Below the pieces are notes generated by a model. The model was given only the letters and a program-made list of their open reading frames with translations, was not told the origin of the DNA and searched no databases. From contig PMZR01000136.1 of NCBI GenBank assembly GCA_003170135.1, forward strand, positions 44,582 through 108,581: a stretch of DNA of 64,000 nucleotides. Direction: 5' to 3'. The position numbers were made by a program, and so were the translations under genes. This stretch comes from Acidobacteriota bacterium. GTDB taxonomy: Bacteria; Acidobacteriota; Vicinamibacteria; Vicinamibacterales; Fen-181. Shown here piece after piece: positions 1 through 7,368 of the stretch. The first letter of the stretch is position 1. Each line of letters begins with the position of its first letter.

Positions 1-1
1 T

Positions 2-442
2 GTCCCCGACAACCCGCTCTCGCACCTCCTGAACGTCCTGACGCGCGGGTATCCTCGCATCTGCCAGACGCTGGCGACGCGCGAAGAGGAAGCCGTCGGC
101 ATTGCCGCGGGCCTGTACCTGGGCGGCGTGCGCGCCGCGGTGCTGATGCAGTCGAGCGGCCTCGGCAACTGCACGAACGCGATCGCGTCGCTGCTCGTCC
201 CGTACCGCATCCCGGTCGTGTTCGTGATGAGCATGCGCGGCGACCCGGGTGAGTGGAACTCGGCGCAGGTGCCGCTCGGCCGCGCGGTGCGCCCCATTCT
301 CGATGCGCTCGGCGTGCCGCACGTCTCGCTCGACCGCGCCGCCGAAGCGGAATCCATCGTCAGCGCGGCGTGCGCTACCGCCTTCGACGTGCGGTTTCCC
401 GCCGCGTGCCTGTTGGCCCGCCGCCTGACGGTCCCGGTGTGA
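2..442 (+). CDS. Thiamine diphosphate-dependent decarboxylase, alpha (PYR-domain) subunit, 5' end outside window
   Basis: The reading frame is open from base 2, so the start lies to the left; 146 residues are visible. The block REEEAVGIAAGLYLGG contains the conserved Glu that activates the thiamine ring. It is followed by QSSGLGNC, a SMRGDPGEW segment and an AQVPLGRAVRP segment, which together match the PYR half of phosphonopyruvate or sulfopyruvate decarboxylase (ComD-like). The partner PP domain is the next gene, 52 bases downstream, so the enzyme is split like ComDE. Known family reaction: non-oxidative decarboxylation of a 3-phosphono- or 3-sulfo-pyruvate to the aldehyde. The sequence alone does not separate the two substrates. 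A PEP mutase gene just outside the left edge would favour the phosphonate role. Confidence 0.8.
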   Translation, partial: VPDNPLSHLLNVLTRGYPRICQTLATREEEAVGIAAGLYLGGVRAAVLMQSSGLGNCTNAIASLLVPYRIPVVFVMSMRGDPGEWNSAQVPLGRAVRPILDALGVPHVSLDRAAEAESIVSAACATAFDVRFPAACLLARRLTVPV

Positions 443-443
443 T

Positions 444-485
444 TCGGTCCTTTGGCCTTAGGCCTTCGACCCTGGGTTTTCGGGG
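444..485. repeat. Degenerate heptanucleotide tandem tract
   Basis: Six consecutive 7-base units of the type TCGGTCC, TTTGGCC, TTAGGCC, TTCGACC, CTGGGTT fill the gap between the two decarboxylase subunit genes, beginning just after the alpha stop codon. On the other strand the unit reads GGTCGAA/GGCCTAA. It belongs to the same kind of tract seen at 22806, 27152, 34603 and 63934. Confidence 0.5.
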
Positions 486-493
486 AGCGCTCG

Positions 494-1054
494 ATGACGC
501 GAAGTGAAGCGACCGCCCGGCTCATGCGACACCTGCGCCACCACGCGGTCGTCGCCAGTCTCGGCCATCCGACCTACGACCTGTTCGTCGCGGGCGATCG
601 CCCGGAGAACTTCTACACGTGGGGAAGCATGGGGCTCGCGTCCTCGATTGCCCTGGGAGTCGCGCTCGCATGCCCGGACCGCCCCGTGATAGCCGTAGAC
701 GGCGATGGCTCGCTGCTGATGAACCTGGGCTCGCTCGCAACGATTGGAAGCTGCCAGCCATCCAACCTGGTCGTCCTCGTGTGGGACAACGAAGCGTACG
801 GGACGACGGGCGGCCAACCGACGGCGACGGCGCGCGGAGCCGATCTGGCCGCGGCCGCACGCGCGATGCGCCTGGACAGCGTGACGGTGCGAACGCCGGA
901 CGAGCTCGACCAGGCCCTGGAGCGCGCCAACGGGCTCCGCCAGGCGGCCGTGATCGTGGCGAAGGTGGAGGAATCGGTGCCGTCGGGCAAGCCGCCCCTC
1001 GATTGCGTGTCCATCAAGGAGCGGTTCATGGCGGCGCTTGGCGCGGGAGCCTGA
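494..1054 (+). CDS. Thiamine diphosphate-dependent decarboxylase, beta (PP-domain) subunit
   Basis: The 186-residue protein carries the cofactor-binding GDG motif (residues 70-72) followed about 28 residues later by DNEAYG, the standard GDG...N arrangement that binds Mg-thiamine diphosphate. It has the length of the ComE/phosphonopyruvate decarboxylase beta subunit. The ATG at 494 is preferred over an upstream TTG because the upstream part is repeat-derived and GGGGAG lies just before the ATG. It should form the active dimer with the preceding alpha subunit. Phosphonopyruvate decarboxylase would feed aminoethylphosphonate-type decoration; sulfopyruvate decarboxylase would make sulfoacetaldehyde. 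The choice is open. Confidence 0.82.
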   Translation: MTRSEATARLMRHLRHHAVVASLGHPTYDLFVAGDRPENFYTWGSMGLASSIALGVALACPDRPVIAVDGDGSLLMNLGSLATIGSCQPSNLVVLVWDNEAYGTTGGQPTATARGADLAAAARAMRLDSVTVRTPDELDQALERANGLRQAAVIVAKVEESVPSGKPPLDCVSIKERFMAALGAGA

Positions 1055-1058
1055 AACT

Positions 1059-1868
1059 CTACCGCTTGCGGTACACGCCCAGCAGATCGTTCTCGGGATA
1101 CGTCGCACCAGCGGCGCGGAACAGTCGCCACGCGCACAGCTCTGCCAGGCACCCCAGGCGGAGCCGCTGAAACGTCCGGCAGTTGTCCAGGTAGGCGAAA
1201 CCCACTTCGGCAAACCCGCCGCTCTCGAACATCTCGCGCAGCCGTTTGCGCGTGTTCATCCGATAGAAGGTCGGGAAGACGTCTTCCTTCCGCCTGGCGT
1301 CGAGCACCCGGGCGAACCCGCTGTGGCACTTGCCTGGAACAAGCGACGCGGCCACGGCCGCCGGGGCCCAGCGGTTCGGCGTGTAGATGACCACGTGTCC
1401 GCCGGGACGAATCAGCCTCGCAAGCGACTGCACGACGTCTCGCGGTTGTTCCACGTGTTCTGCCACCATGCGGAAGGTCGCCAGATCGAACGTCTCCTGC
1501 GGCTGGAACTGCTCGATGGTGCTCCTGACGCGCTGGTGCACCAGTTGGTTGGCGCAGATGTTGTCGCTCGGGTCCACGCCGACGAGAAAGGCGCAGCGAT
1601 CCGCGAGTTCTCTCGACAGCTGTTCGTTCTCGACGAAGAGCGACGTTCCTCCGCCCACATCCACCCACCGGCAGCCCGGCGTGACGAGGCGATCGACGAT
1701 CGCTTCGTACCATTGGTCCGGGGAAAAATACCGAAACCGGTGACGCAGCCGCACGCGCCAGCCATGATCGGCCGGGTCGCCGTAATGCCTGCGAAACAGC
1801 GCTTCGAGATCATCTTCCCCAGGCCACGCGACGCGCCCGACGTCCTGCACATGCGAAACGCTGTTCAT
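1059..1868 (-). CDS. Class I SAM-dependent methyltransferase
   Basis: A 269-residue soluble protein. Motif I is WVDVGGGTSLFVE (residues 68-80), the acidic end of motif II is VGVDPSD, and the later LARLIRPGGHVVIYTPNRW is the motif characteristic of class I methyltransferases acting on small molecules or sugars. The start chosen is the ATG at 1868; the frame stays open further upstream only as antisense shadow of the DedA gene. It converges with the decarboxylase pair, ending four bases from the beta-subunit stop. The substrate cannot be told from sequence; methylation of a glycan residue is possible given the EPS locus downstream. Confidence 0.82.
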   Translation of the reverse strand: MNSVSHVQDVGRVAWPGEDDLEALFRRHYGDPADHGWRVRLRHRFRYFSPDQWYEAIVDRLVTPGCRWVDVGGGTSLFVENEQLSRELADRCAFLVGVDPSDNICANQLVHQRVRSTIEQFQPQETFDLATFRMVAEHVEQPRDVVQSLARLIRPGGHVVIYTPNRWAPAAVAASLVPGKCHSGFARVLDARRKEDVFPTFYRMNTRKRLREMFESGGFAEVGFAYLDNCRTFQRLRLGCLAELCAWRLFRAAGATYPENDLLGVYRKR

Positions 1869-1967
1869 GTCGTTGTCCTGGACGCGCCAGCGGCGTCCAC
1901 CGGCGCCTTCAGCCGATGGCTCGAGCAATCGGGACGCCATCCCGTGGCGTGCCCGGGGCCGTAACGA

Positions 1968-1976
1968 TGTTATAGT
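1968..1976 (+). promoter_or_regulatory. Extended -10 promoter for the DedA gene
   Basis: TG-T-TATAGT is an extended -10 element about 42 bases before the GTG start of the DedA gene, in the divergent gap between it and the methyltransferase. No good -35 hexamer is visible, as expected for an extended -10. Confidence 0.45.
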
Positions 1977-2018
1977 GTTCCGTTTTCGGCAACGAACCGG
2001 CGGCGACGCGGAGCGAGT

Positions 2019-2672
2019 GTGCTGAACGTCATTCAAGGCTTCTTCCGATTCGTCTACAACGTCCCGGAACTCATCCGGTTCGTCGGCCTGGCCGGCGTGA
2101 CGTTCATCATCTTCTCGGAAACCGGCCTGATGGTCGGCTTCTTCCTGCCAGGCGATTCGCTGCTCGTCACCGCGGGCGTGTTCGCGGCAAGCGGCCTGCT
2201 GAACATCTACACCCTGATTCCGCTGCTGATGTGCGCCGCGGTCACCGGGAACGCGACGGGGTACTGGATCGGGAAGCGCGCGGGACAGGCCCTCTACAAC
2301 CGGCCCGACTCGTTCTTCTTCCGCCGCGAACACCTCATCAAGACGCACGAGTTCTACGAGCGGCACGGGGGGAAGACGATCATCCTCGCGCAGTTCATGC
2401 CGATCGTCCGCACGTTCGCACCCGTCGTGGCCGGCGCCGCCGGCATGAGCTACCGGCGGTTTGCCACCTTCAACATCGTCGGCGCGGTGTGCTGGATCGC
2501 AAGCATGACGCTGACCGGCTACCTGCTGGGCCGGGCGATCCCGGACATCGAGAAGCGGATTCACCTTGTCGTCGCCGTCGTGATCTTCCTGTCCCTGCTG
2601 CCCGCGATGATCTCCATCGGCCGCGCGAAGCTCGCGGCGCGGCGCCAGGCGCAACCCGCGCCACGCGACTGA
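2019..2672 (+). CDS. DedA/VTT-domain membrane protein
   Basis: A 217-residue inner-membrane protein of the usual DedA length. Diagnostic segments are FSETGLMVGFFLPGDSLL near residues 28-45, then FMPIVRTFAPVVAGAAGM and a C-terminal hydrophobic helix followed by a basic tail (AKLAARRQAQ). DedA proteins are undecaprenyl-phosphate or phospholipid translocases/scramblases needed for envelope homeostasis. That fits a genome region devoted to undecaprenyl-linked polysaccharide, although DedA genes are common everywhere. The GTG start at 2019 has GGAGCGA just upstream. The gene converges with the beta-helix gene. Confidence 0.88.
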   Translation: MLNVIQGFFRFVYNVPELIRFVGLAGVTFIIFSETGLMVGFFLPGDSLLVTAGVFAASGLLNIYTLIPLLMCAAVTGNATGYWIGKRAGQALYNRPDSFFFRREHLIKTHEFYERHGGKTIILAQFMPIVRTFAPVVAGAAGMSYRRFATFNIVGAVCWIASMTLTGYLLGRAIPDIEKRIHLVVAVVIFLSLLPAMISIGRAKLAARRQAQPAPRD

Positions 2673-2705
2673 CGCGTTCGCCCACGCCGGCGGCGGATGG
2701 CGAGC

Positions 2706-4304
2706 CTACCCGCCAATCTTCGGCTTCGCGGTTCCAACCACCGGGCCGGTCGCCGGCCGTCGTCCGGCCTCCCCGTTGTCCATGACGCGGGCGACTGTGG
2801 CTCGAAGCGAGGGCGCGTCGGCGCCCACCACGCTGCCATCGGTCGCAATCGACAGGTAGGCGCTCGACGAAAGCAGCTGGTAGTTGTTCGAGGCAGGGCT
2901 CACGAACTGGGCGTACATCTGGGCCACCGACGGAAACATGTTGCCGGCGGGATAGAGAGACGCCTGGCCGCCCGCGATGACGTTGCCGCTGACGTCAGCG
3001 CCCGGAAAGTACGCCGAGATCGTGCTGTTTCCTACCGCGTGGCTGTCGCCCTTGATGCCGTAGGTGTTGTGGAGCACCAGGTTGCTGCGGAAGACGAAGC
3101 CCACGACCTGCGCCGGCGCCGACGCGGTCCCGCCGTACACGGTGACGATGCTGCCAGACTGCAACGCCGTGTTGTGGACCACCACCACGTTGGCCGGGCT
3201 GTCGCCTATTTGCAGGAAGGTGCCGTCGCCACCCCAGGTCTGCGGGTTGACGTCATAGACGAGGTTGCCGGCAATCGTAATCCCGCTCGCCGGGCCGCTC
3301 GGATTCGGGCTGTCGTGGCCCAGGATGTTGATGGCGGCCGCGACGTGACGCACGATGTTCGACCGGAACGTGACGTCCGACACGGTCGCCCAGGGCGATC
3401 CCCCGTCCTGGTTGCGCGGCGTGAACAGAATCGCGTATCCGGACTGCGCCGCCTGCCAGTTGTTCTCGAACAGGTTGTCTTCAATCACCACGCCGCGCGC
3501 ATTCTTCAGTTCGAGCAGGTTCTTCACCTGCCAGCGGCCGCCGCGCCAGGCCGTCGGCTTGACCACCCAGTTTCCCCGAAACGTGACGCCCGTCGGAACC
3601 AGCCCGCTGATCGACGGGTCCGCGCCACCCAGCAGGAAGTTCTCACCGGCCGCTTCGAGGTAGTTGTTCTCGACCAGGAACGGCCCAGGCCCGTTCCAGC
3701 CGGCGACGGCCTGGCTGTCCTGGTCGACCGCCTTGATGTTGGAGATCCAGGAGTTGAGGATCGACGTGGAGGCGCTGTTGATGGCGATGCCGCGCTTCTG
3801 CACGCCGTCGGGCGTGCCGTGGACGTAGCAGCGATCGACGACGAGATCGTGCGCGACGACGTCGAGGCTGCGCTGCTCGGACGACCCGTCGCCGAGCCGG
3901 ATGATGTCGCCCACCCCGTCCGCGACCGCAGCGACCTCGAGGGCGAGCAGGCGCCAGTGATGGGCGCCGGCGGCGGTCTTCACGGCCGGATCCAGGTTAG
4001 GCGACTGCAGGCGCGCGAGGTTCGCGCCGAGCGTCGGCGTCATCCGGACGCCGCTCGCGGGCAGCCGCGCGTCCAGGATCGCCGATCGAATCGTGATGTA
4101 GCTCGCGCCGTCCTTGACGCCGAGCGTGAAGTTGCCGACGTAGGTGGTGCCGGCCTGCAGCAGGATCGTGTCGCCTGGCTGCGCCCGGTCGAGCGCGGAC
4201 TGGAGATCCCCGCCGGACGGCACGGTGATGGTGCCCGCCGTCGCCTCGGCGCCGATGGTCAGCGCGAGCGCTGACGCGACGAAACCGATCCGGAGTGAGA
4301 GCAT
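2706..4304 (-). CDS. Secreted right-handed parallel beta-helix protein
   Basis: A 532-residue protein with a Sec signal peptide (MLSLRIGFVASALALTIGAEATA). The mature start, ITVPSGGDLQSALDRAQPGD, is the typical opening of pectate-lyase-like beta-helices. Many short segments of the form GVVIEDNLFENN, ITIAGNLVYDV and VVVHNTALQ follow, the repeating N/D-rich rungs of PbH1 repeats. Such proteins bind or cleave acidic polysaccharides at the cell surface or outside the cell. No lyase active-site set can be assigned by eye. Location beside an EPS locus makes a polysaccharide lyase or binding role plausible but unproven. The start at 4304 is chosen because the signal peptide begins there; a 13-base CCCCG-ATA-CGGGG hairpin lies 12 bases further upstream. 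Confidence 0.75.
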   Translation of the reverse strand: MLSLRIGFVASALALTIGAEATAGTITVPSGGDLQSALDRAQPGDTILLQAGTTYVGNFTLGVKDGASYITIRSAILDARLPASGVRMTPTLGANLARLQSPNLDPAVKTAAGAHHWRLLALEVAAVADGVGDIIRLGDGSSEQRSLDVVAHDLVVDRCYVHGTPDGVQKRGIAINSASTSILNSWISNIKAVDQDSQAVAGWNGPGPFLVENNYLEAAGENFLLGGADPSISGLVPTGVTFRGNWVVKPTAWRGGRWQVKNLLELKNARGVVIEDNLFENNWQAAQSGYAILFTPRNQDGGSPWATVSDVTFRSNIVRHVAAAINILGHDSPNPSGPASGITIAGNLVYDVNPQTWGGDGTFLQIGDSPANVVVVHNTALQSGSIVTVYGGTASAPAQVVGFVFRSNLVLHNTYGIKGDSHAVGNSTISAYFPGADVSGNVIAGGQASLYPAGNMFPSVAQMYAQFVSPASNNYQLLSSSAYLSIATDGSVVGADAPSLRATVARVMDNGEAGRRPATGPVVGTAKPKIGG

Positions 4305-4399
4305 CGCACACCTGGCCCCGATACGGGGCGCTCCGTACATCAGGGCTCGAAATGTCGGGAAAGGCGGAAGGTCGGTGGCCACGCGCTCGACAATGAGTG

Positions 4400-4645
4400 C
4401 TAGACGGTTCGTCGCACGGCGGCGGCAACACCGATCAGCATGCTGCCCACCAGGACGAGCCCCGCGCATTCGCGCAGTTCGTTCCCCTGGAGACGGGCGT
4501 CCGGCGAGGACGCAGGTCCGACCTGGGGCAGGATCGCCGCTTCTGCGCGCGTCGCTCCCCCCTGCGCCGCCATCGGCGCAGCGGACGCGGTAGAGGCCAG
4601 GGCGACCAGAATCGCGCACGATAACTGCAGGGCTCTTCGTCGCAT
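4400..4645 (-). CDS. Small exported protein with PEP-CTERM-like tail lacking the PEP motif
   Basis: An 81-residue protein with an N-terminal signal peptide (MRRRALQLSCAILVALASTASA), a short Ala/Pro/Gln-rich mature part and a C-terminal segment AGLVLVGSMLIGVAAAVRRTV. That tail matches the hydrophobic-helix-plus-Arg end of PEP-CTERM exosortase substrates, but the expected Pro-Glu-Pro is replaced by LREC. AAGGAT precedes the ATG at a good distance. A sigma-54-like element lies 64-79 bases upstream. PEP-CTERM genes are known to accompany EPS loci like the one next door. No exosortase is in the window. It could instead be a two-helix membrane peptide. Confidence 0.55.
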   Translation of the reverse strand: MRRRALQLSCAILVALASTASAAPMAAQGGATRAEAAILPQVGPASSPDARLQGNELRECAGLVLVGSMLIGVAAAVRRTV

Positions 4646-4969
4646 GGATCCTTCAGCGGCGCCTGTTCGGCGCCATCCGCCTCTGGTTGTCTTCCGACTG
4701 GACCCACTTCAAGCGGTGTGCCACGCGAGCCCAGTGGCGGCATCCCGCCCGGATCTGTCGATACGGACGCGGCGGGGCGGACCCCACGGTCCCCGCCGAT
4801 TCCGATTCCGGCGAAACGTTTTCCTTGACGGCGGCTGGATTGCCTCTTTGCGGGTCGCGTTTGCTACCTCGGCCAGAGCGGCGCGTAGGACCCGGGCCGG
4901 CAATTCGAATGTCCCGTGCTAGGATGGAAGTACGCTTGACATTTACAATCGTCTCATCGCCCCACGTCT
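4646..4969. other. 324-base divergent regulatory gap
   Basis: This gap separates the 81-aa gene (-) from the histidine kinase (+). On the minus strand it holds the sigma-54-like element at 4709-4724. On the plus strand a TACAAT hexamer sits at 4944-4949, about 20 bases before the kinase ATG. It overlaps a TTGACA at 4936-4941 that has no -10 partner at 17 bases. No Shine-Dalgarno is visible before the kinase ATG. No further gene is seen. Confidence 0.5.
4709..4724 (-). promoter_or_regulatory. Sigma-54-like promoter upstream of the 81-aa PEP-CTERM-like gene
   Basis: Read on the minus strand the bases are GTGGCAC-ACCGC-TTGA. The -24 element TGGCAC is perfect and the spacing to the -12 element is exact. 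The -12 element is TTGA rather than TTGC. The element lies 64 bases upstream of the start codon, and two sigma-54 activator genes lie across the gap. Confidence 0.45.
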
Positions 4970-5662
4970 ATGAATCGCGATGAATCGGCCCGTCTGCTGT
5001 CGCTTGCCGTTCACGAGTTCCGCACGCCGGTCACGGTCGTCGCCGGTTACCTCCGGATGTTGCTCAAGATGCAGCCCGGCCCCGCCGACCAGCCGCGCAA
5101 GCTGATCGAGGAAGCCGAGAAGTCGTGCACCCGGCTCGCCGCCCTCATTGCCGAGCTCAGCGAAATCTCCAATCTCACGGCCGGCCAGGTTTCGTTCGAA
5201 CGAAACGAGATCGATCTCTTCGCCCTGCTGGACGAGGTGGCCGCGACCGTCCGCGAGGGCGCCGACCGTGACGTGCGGCTGCAGATCGAGCGGTCCCATG
5301 AGCCAGTCCTCATCGCGGGCGATCGCAAGTACTTGACCCGGGGCCTCGAAAGTCTCCTGACGGCGACGCTGCGCGAGCGCGCGCAGCCGGGGGTCCTGGT
5401 CGTGGCGTGCGGCGTGCAGGGCCGGGGGACCGAACGGTTCGCGTATGTCGCCATCGCGCCACGCGACGGTGACGGCGTGCCGGACGGCTTCCGCGCCTCC
5501 GAGTGGGCGCCGTTCGAGGAGTGGCGAGGGGGACTGGGCTTCCGCCTGGTCCTGGCGCGACAGGTCATTACCGCCCACGGCGGCCAGGTGTTCTCGGGCC
5601 GCGGCACAGAGCCGCGCGGCGCCTGCGCCTTCACTCTTCCCGCGAGGGAGCCGGAATCGTGA
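4970..5662 (+). CDS. Minimal soluble histidine-kinase-like protein with degenerate ATPase domain
   Basis: This 230-residue protein starts directly in the dimerisation/phosphoacceptor domain; the H-box VHEFRTP puts the phosphoacceptor at His15. There is no sensor, PAS or membrane domain. The HATPase half keeps the G2 segment GLGFRLVLARQVITAHGG. The N-box Asn is missing (GLESLLTATLRE), and the G1 box is reduced to APRDGDG. ATP binding is therefore doubtful. The stop overlaps the start of the following response regulator (GTGA), so the two are translationally coupled and likely partners. It may act as a phosphatase, a scaffold or a kinase with weak ATP use. The call as a kinase-family protein is firm; activity is not. 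Confidence 0.75.
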   Translation: MNRDESARLLSLAVHEFRTPVTVVAGYLRMLLKMQPGPADQPRKLIEEAEKSCTRLAALIAELSEISNLTAGQVSFERNEIDLFALLDEVAATVREGADRDVRLQIERSHEPVLIAGDRKYLTRGLESLLTATLRERAQPGVLVVACGVQGRGTERFAYVAIAPRDGDGVPDGFRASEWAPFEEWRGGLGFRLVLARQVITAHGGQVFSGRGTEPRGACAFTLPAREPES

Positions 5663-7167
5663 AAAAACCGTTCGTCGCCATCGTGGACGACGATTCTGCA
5701 TTTGCCGCGTATCTGCGGACATTCCTCTCCTTGCGCGGGTACGAGGCACGCACGTACTCGAGAGGCGACGAAATGCTGGCGGCGATCCGCCAGGGCGATC
5801 CGCCGGACGTCGTGCTGCTGGACGTGATGATGCCCGGCCTCGACGGGCTCGCGACGCTGCGCGCCCTCAAGGCAGCCCGGCCCGAGACGCAGGCCATCAT
5901 GCTCTCGGGGCGCGAGCAGGCGTCGATCATCGTCGAGGCGGTGCGGCTCGGCGCCGCCGACTACGTCGTCAAGCCCGACGACCCGGAGGGCCTGGGCGAG
6001 ATCGCGCTCGACGTGGCCATCAAGAACGCCACCGAGAAGACGCGCCTGGTGTCGGAAATCACCGAGCTGCGCCAGCAGCTCAGCGACGACCAGGATCGGG
6101 CTTTCCTGTTCTGGGGCGACAGCGAGGAGATGCGCACGGTGGCGACCATGATCGAACAGGTCGCCGACAGCGACGTGACGGTGCTGATCCGCGGCGACAG
6201 CGGCGTCGGCAAGGAGCTGGTCGCGCGGGCGATCCACCAGCGCTCGCCGCGCCGCCAGCACGCGGTCGTGCGGGTGAACTGCGCGGCGCTGCCGACTGAA
6301 CTGCTCGAGAGCGAGCTGTTCGGCCACGAGAAGGGATCGTTCACCGGCGCGGCGACTACGCGGATCGGGAAGTTCGAGCAGGCGGACGGCGGCACGATCT
6401 TCATGGACGAGATTGCCGAGATGAAGCCCGCGCTGCAGGCGAAGCTGCTTCACGTGCTGCAGGACGGCGAATTCTCGCGCCTCGGCAGCAACAAGCGCCA
6501 GACGGTGGACGTCCGGGTGCTGGCGGCCACCAACCGCGATCTCGAGAAGATGATGCTGGCCGGGGAGTTCCGCGAGGATCTCTACTACCGGCTGAAGGTG
6601 ATCGAGATCATGGTGCCGTCGCTGCGCGAACGCCGCGACGAGATCCCGCATCTCACGGACTTCTTCCTCGCGAAGTACACCCGCAAGTACAACCGGCCGG
6701 TGCCCGAGATCTCCGAGGAACTGCGACACCTGTTCCAGGAGTACGACTGGCCGGGCAACATCCGCGAACTCGAGAACCTCATCAAGCGCCTCGTCATCCT
6801 TCAGGACGAGCATCTCGTGATCCGCGAGATTCGCCGCATGGCCGCGCGTATGCCGGCCTTTGTCGGCGCCGGGGCCGGCGCGGCCGGCGACGAGGATCTC
6901 GACCCGGTCGATGTCTATCCCACGCCGTTCCCGCACCCGCGCGACGGCCCGGACGCGCCCGCGCCGCCGGCGGTCGAGCTGCCGCCTGCGGCCCCGCGCA
7001 CCCTGGCGGAGGTCGCCAAGCAGGCGGCGCTCGGCGCCGAGCGGTCCGTCATCGAGGACATGCTGCACCAGGTCCACTGGAACCGCCGCAAGGCGGCGCA
7101 GTTGCTCGGCGTCAGCTACAAGACTCTTCTGAACAAGATCAAGGAGTGCGGCATCAGCCAGCGGTAG
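5659..7167 (+). CDS. Sigma-54-dependent response regulator (NtrC type), first of two
   Basis: A 502-residue protein with three domains. The receiver has acidic pocket DDD at 10-12 and phosphoacceptor Asp55 in LLDVMMPG. The AAA+ domain has Walker A GDSGVGKE, sigma-54 contact loop GSFTGA and Walker B GGTIFMDEI. A Fis-type helix-turn-helix closes the protein (WNRRKAAQLLGVSYKTLL). The loop is GSFTGA rather than GAFTGA, a tolerated variant. The GTG start at 5659 follows GAGGGAG and overlaps the kinase stop. Regulators of this kind accompany PEP-CTERM/EPS loci, and this one is the natural activator of the sigma-54 promoter at 7286. It ends about 200 bases before the paralogous regulator. Confidence 0.92.
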   Translation: MKKPFVAIVDDDSAFAAYLRTFLSLRGYEARTYSRGDEMLAAIRQGDPPDVVLLDVMMPGLDGLATLRALKAARPETQAIMLSGREQASIIVEAVRLGAADYVVKPDDPEGLGEIALDVAIKNATEKTRLVSEITELRQQLSDDQDRAFLFWGDSEEMRTVATMIEQVADSDVTVLIRGDSGVGKELVARAIHQRSPRRQHAVVRVNCAALPTELLESELFGHEKGSFTGAATTRIGKFEQADGGTIFMDEIAEMKPALQAKLLHVLQDGEFSRLGSNKRQTVDVRVLAATNRDLEKMMLAGEFREDLYYRLKVIEIMVPSLRERRDEIPHLTDFFLAKYTRKYNRPVPEISEELRHLFQEYDWPGNIRELENLIKRLVILQDEHLVIREIRRMAARMPAFVGAGAGAAGDEDLDPVDVYPTPFPHPRDGPDAPAPPAVELPPAAPRTLAEVAKQAALGAERSVIEDMLHQVHWNRRKAAQLLGVSYKTLLNKIKECGISQR

Positions 7168-7177
7168 CGCGTCTCTC

Positions 7178-7188
7178 TTTCTGAGAAA
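7178..7188. promoter_or_regulatory. Palindrome, possible activator site
   Basis: TTTCTGAGAAA is a perfect 11-base palindrome about 100 bases upstream of the sigma-54 promoter. That distance is typical for NtrC-type enhancer sites. Function is inferred from position only. Confidence 0.3.
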
Positions 7189-7285
7189 CCGCATTCCGTC
7201 CGGGCGCTCCGGTTACCGCTTTTCCTCCCGCCGTTTTCCTTCGAAACCCCCCTTTCTCCCATTGCGCGACCGCGTTCCCGCATCG

Positions 7286-7301
7286 TGGCACTTGGCTTGC
7301 T
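7286..7301 (+). promoter_or_regulatory. Sigma-54 promoter
   Basis: TGGCAC-TTGGC-TTGCT matches the -24/-12 consensus at every key base with the correct spacing. It lies 68 bases before the ATG of the second response regulator. It shows that the 5'-extended frame beginning at 7285 is not the real start, because the promoter would lie inside it. It is the best candidate for driving the regulator plus the EPS export operon that follows with 1-50 base gaps. Confidence 0.8.
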
Positions 7302-7368
7302 CAACCAAACCTCGGTGCGTCGCGGCCCGGTCCGACGACGTTGGGCTGGCGACGAGGTACTGAGGCCG

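Noticed and set aside
4936..4941. TTGACA as a -35 box for the histidine kinase
   Set aside because: No -10 hexamer occurs at 16-18 bases; TACAAT is only two bases downstream.
5047..7194. Long minus-strand frame opposite the kinase and first regulator
   Set aside because: It is the antisense shadow typical of G+C-rich genes. It has no recognisable domain, and the plus-strand frames carry clear motifs.
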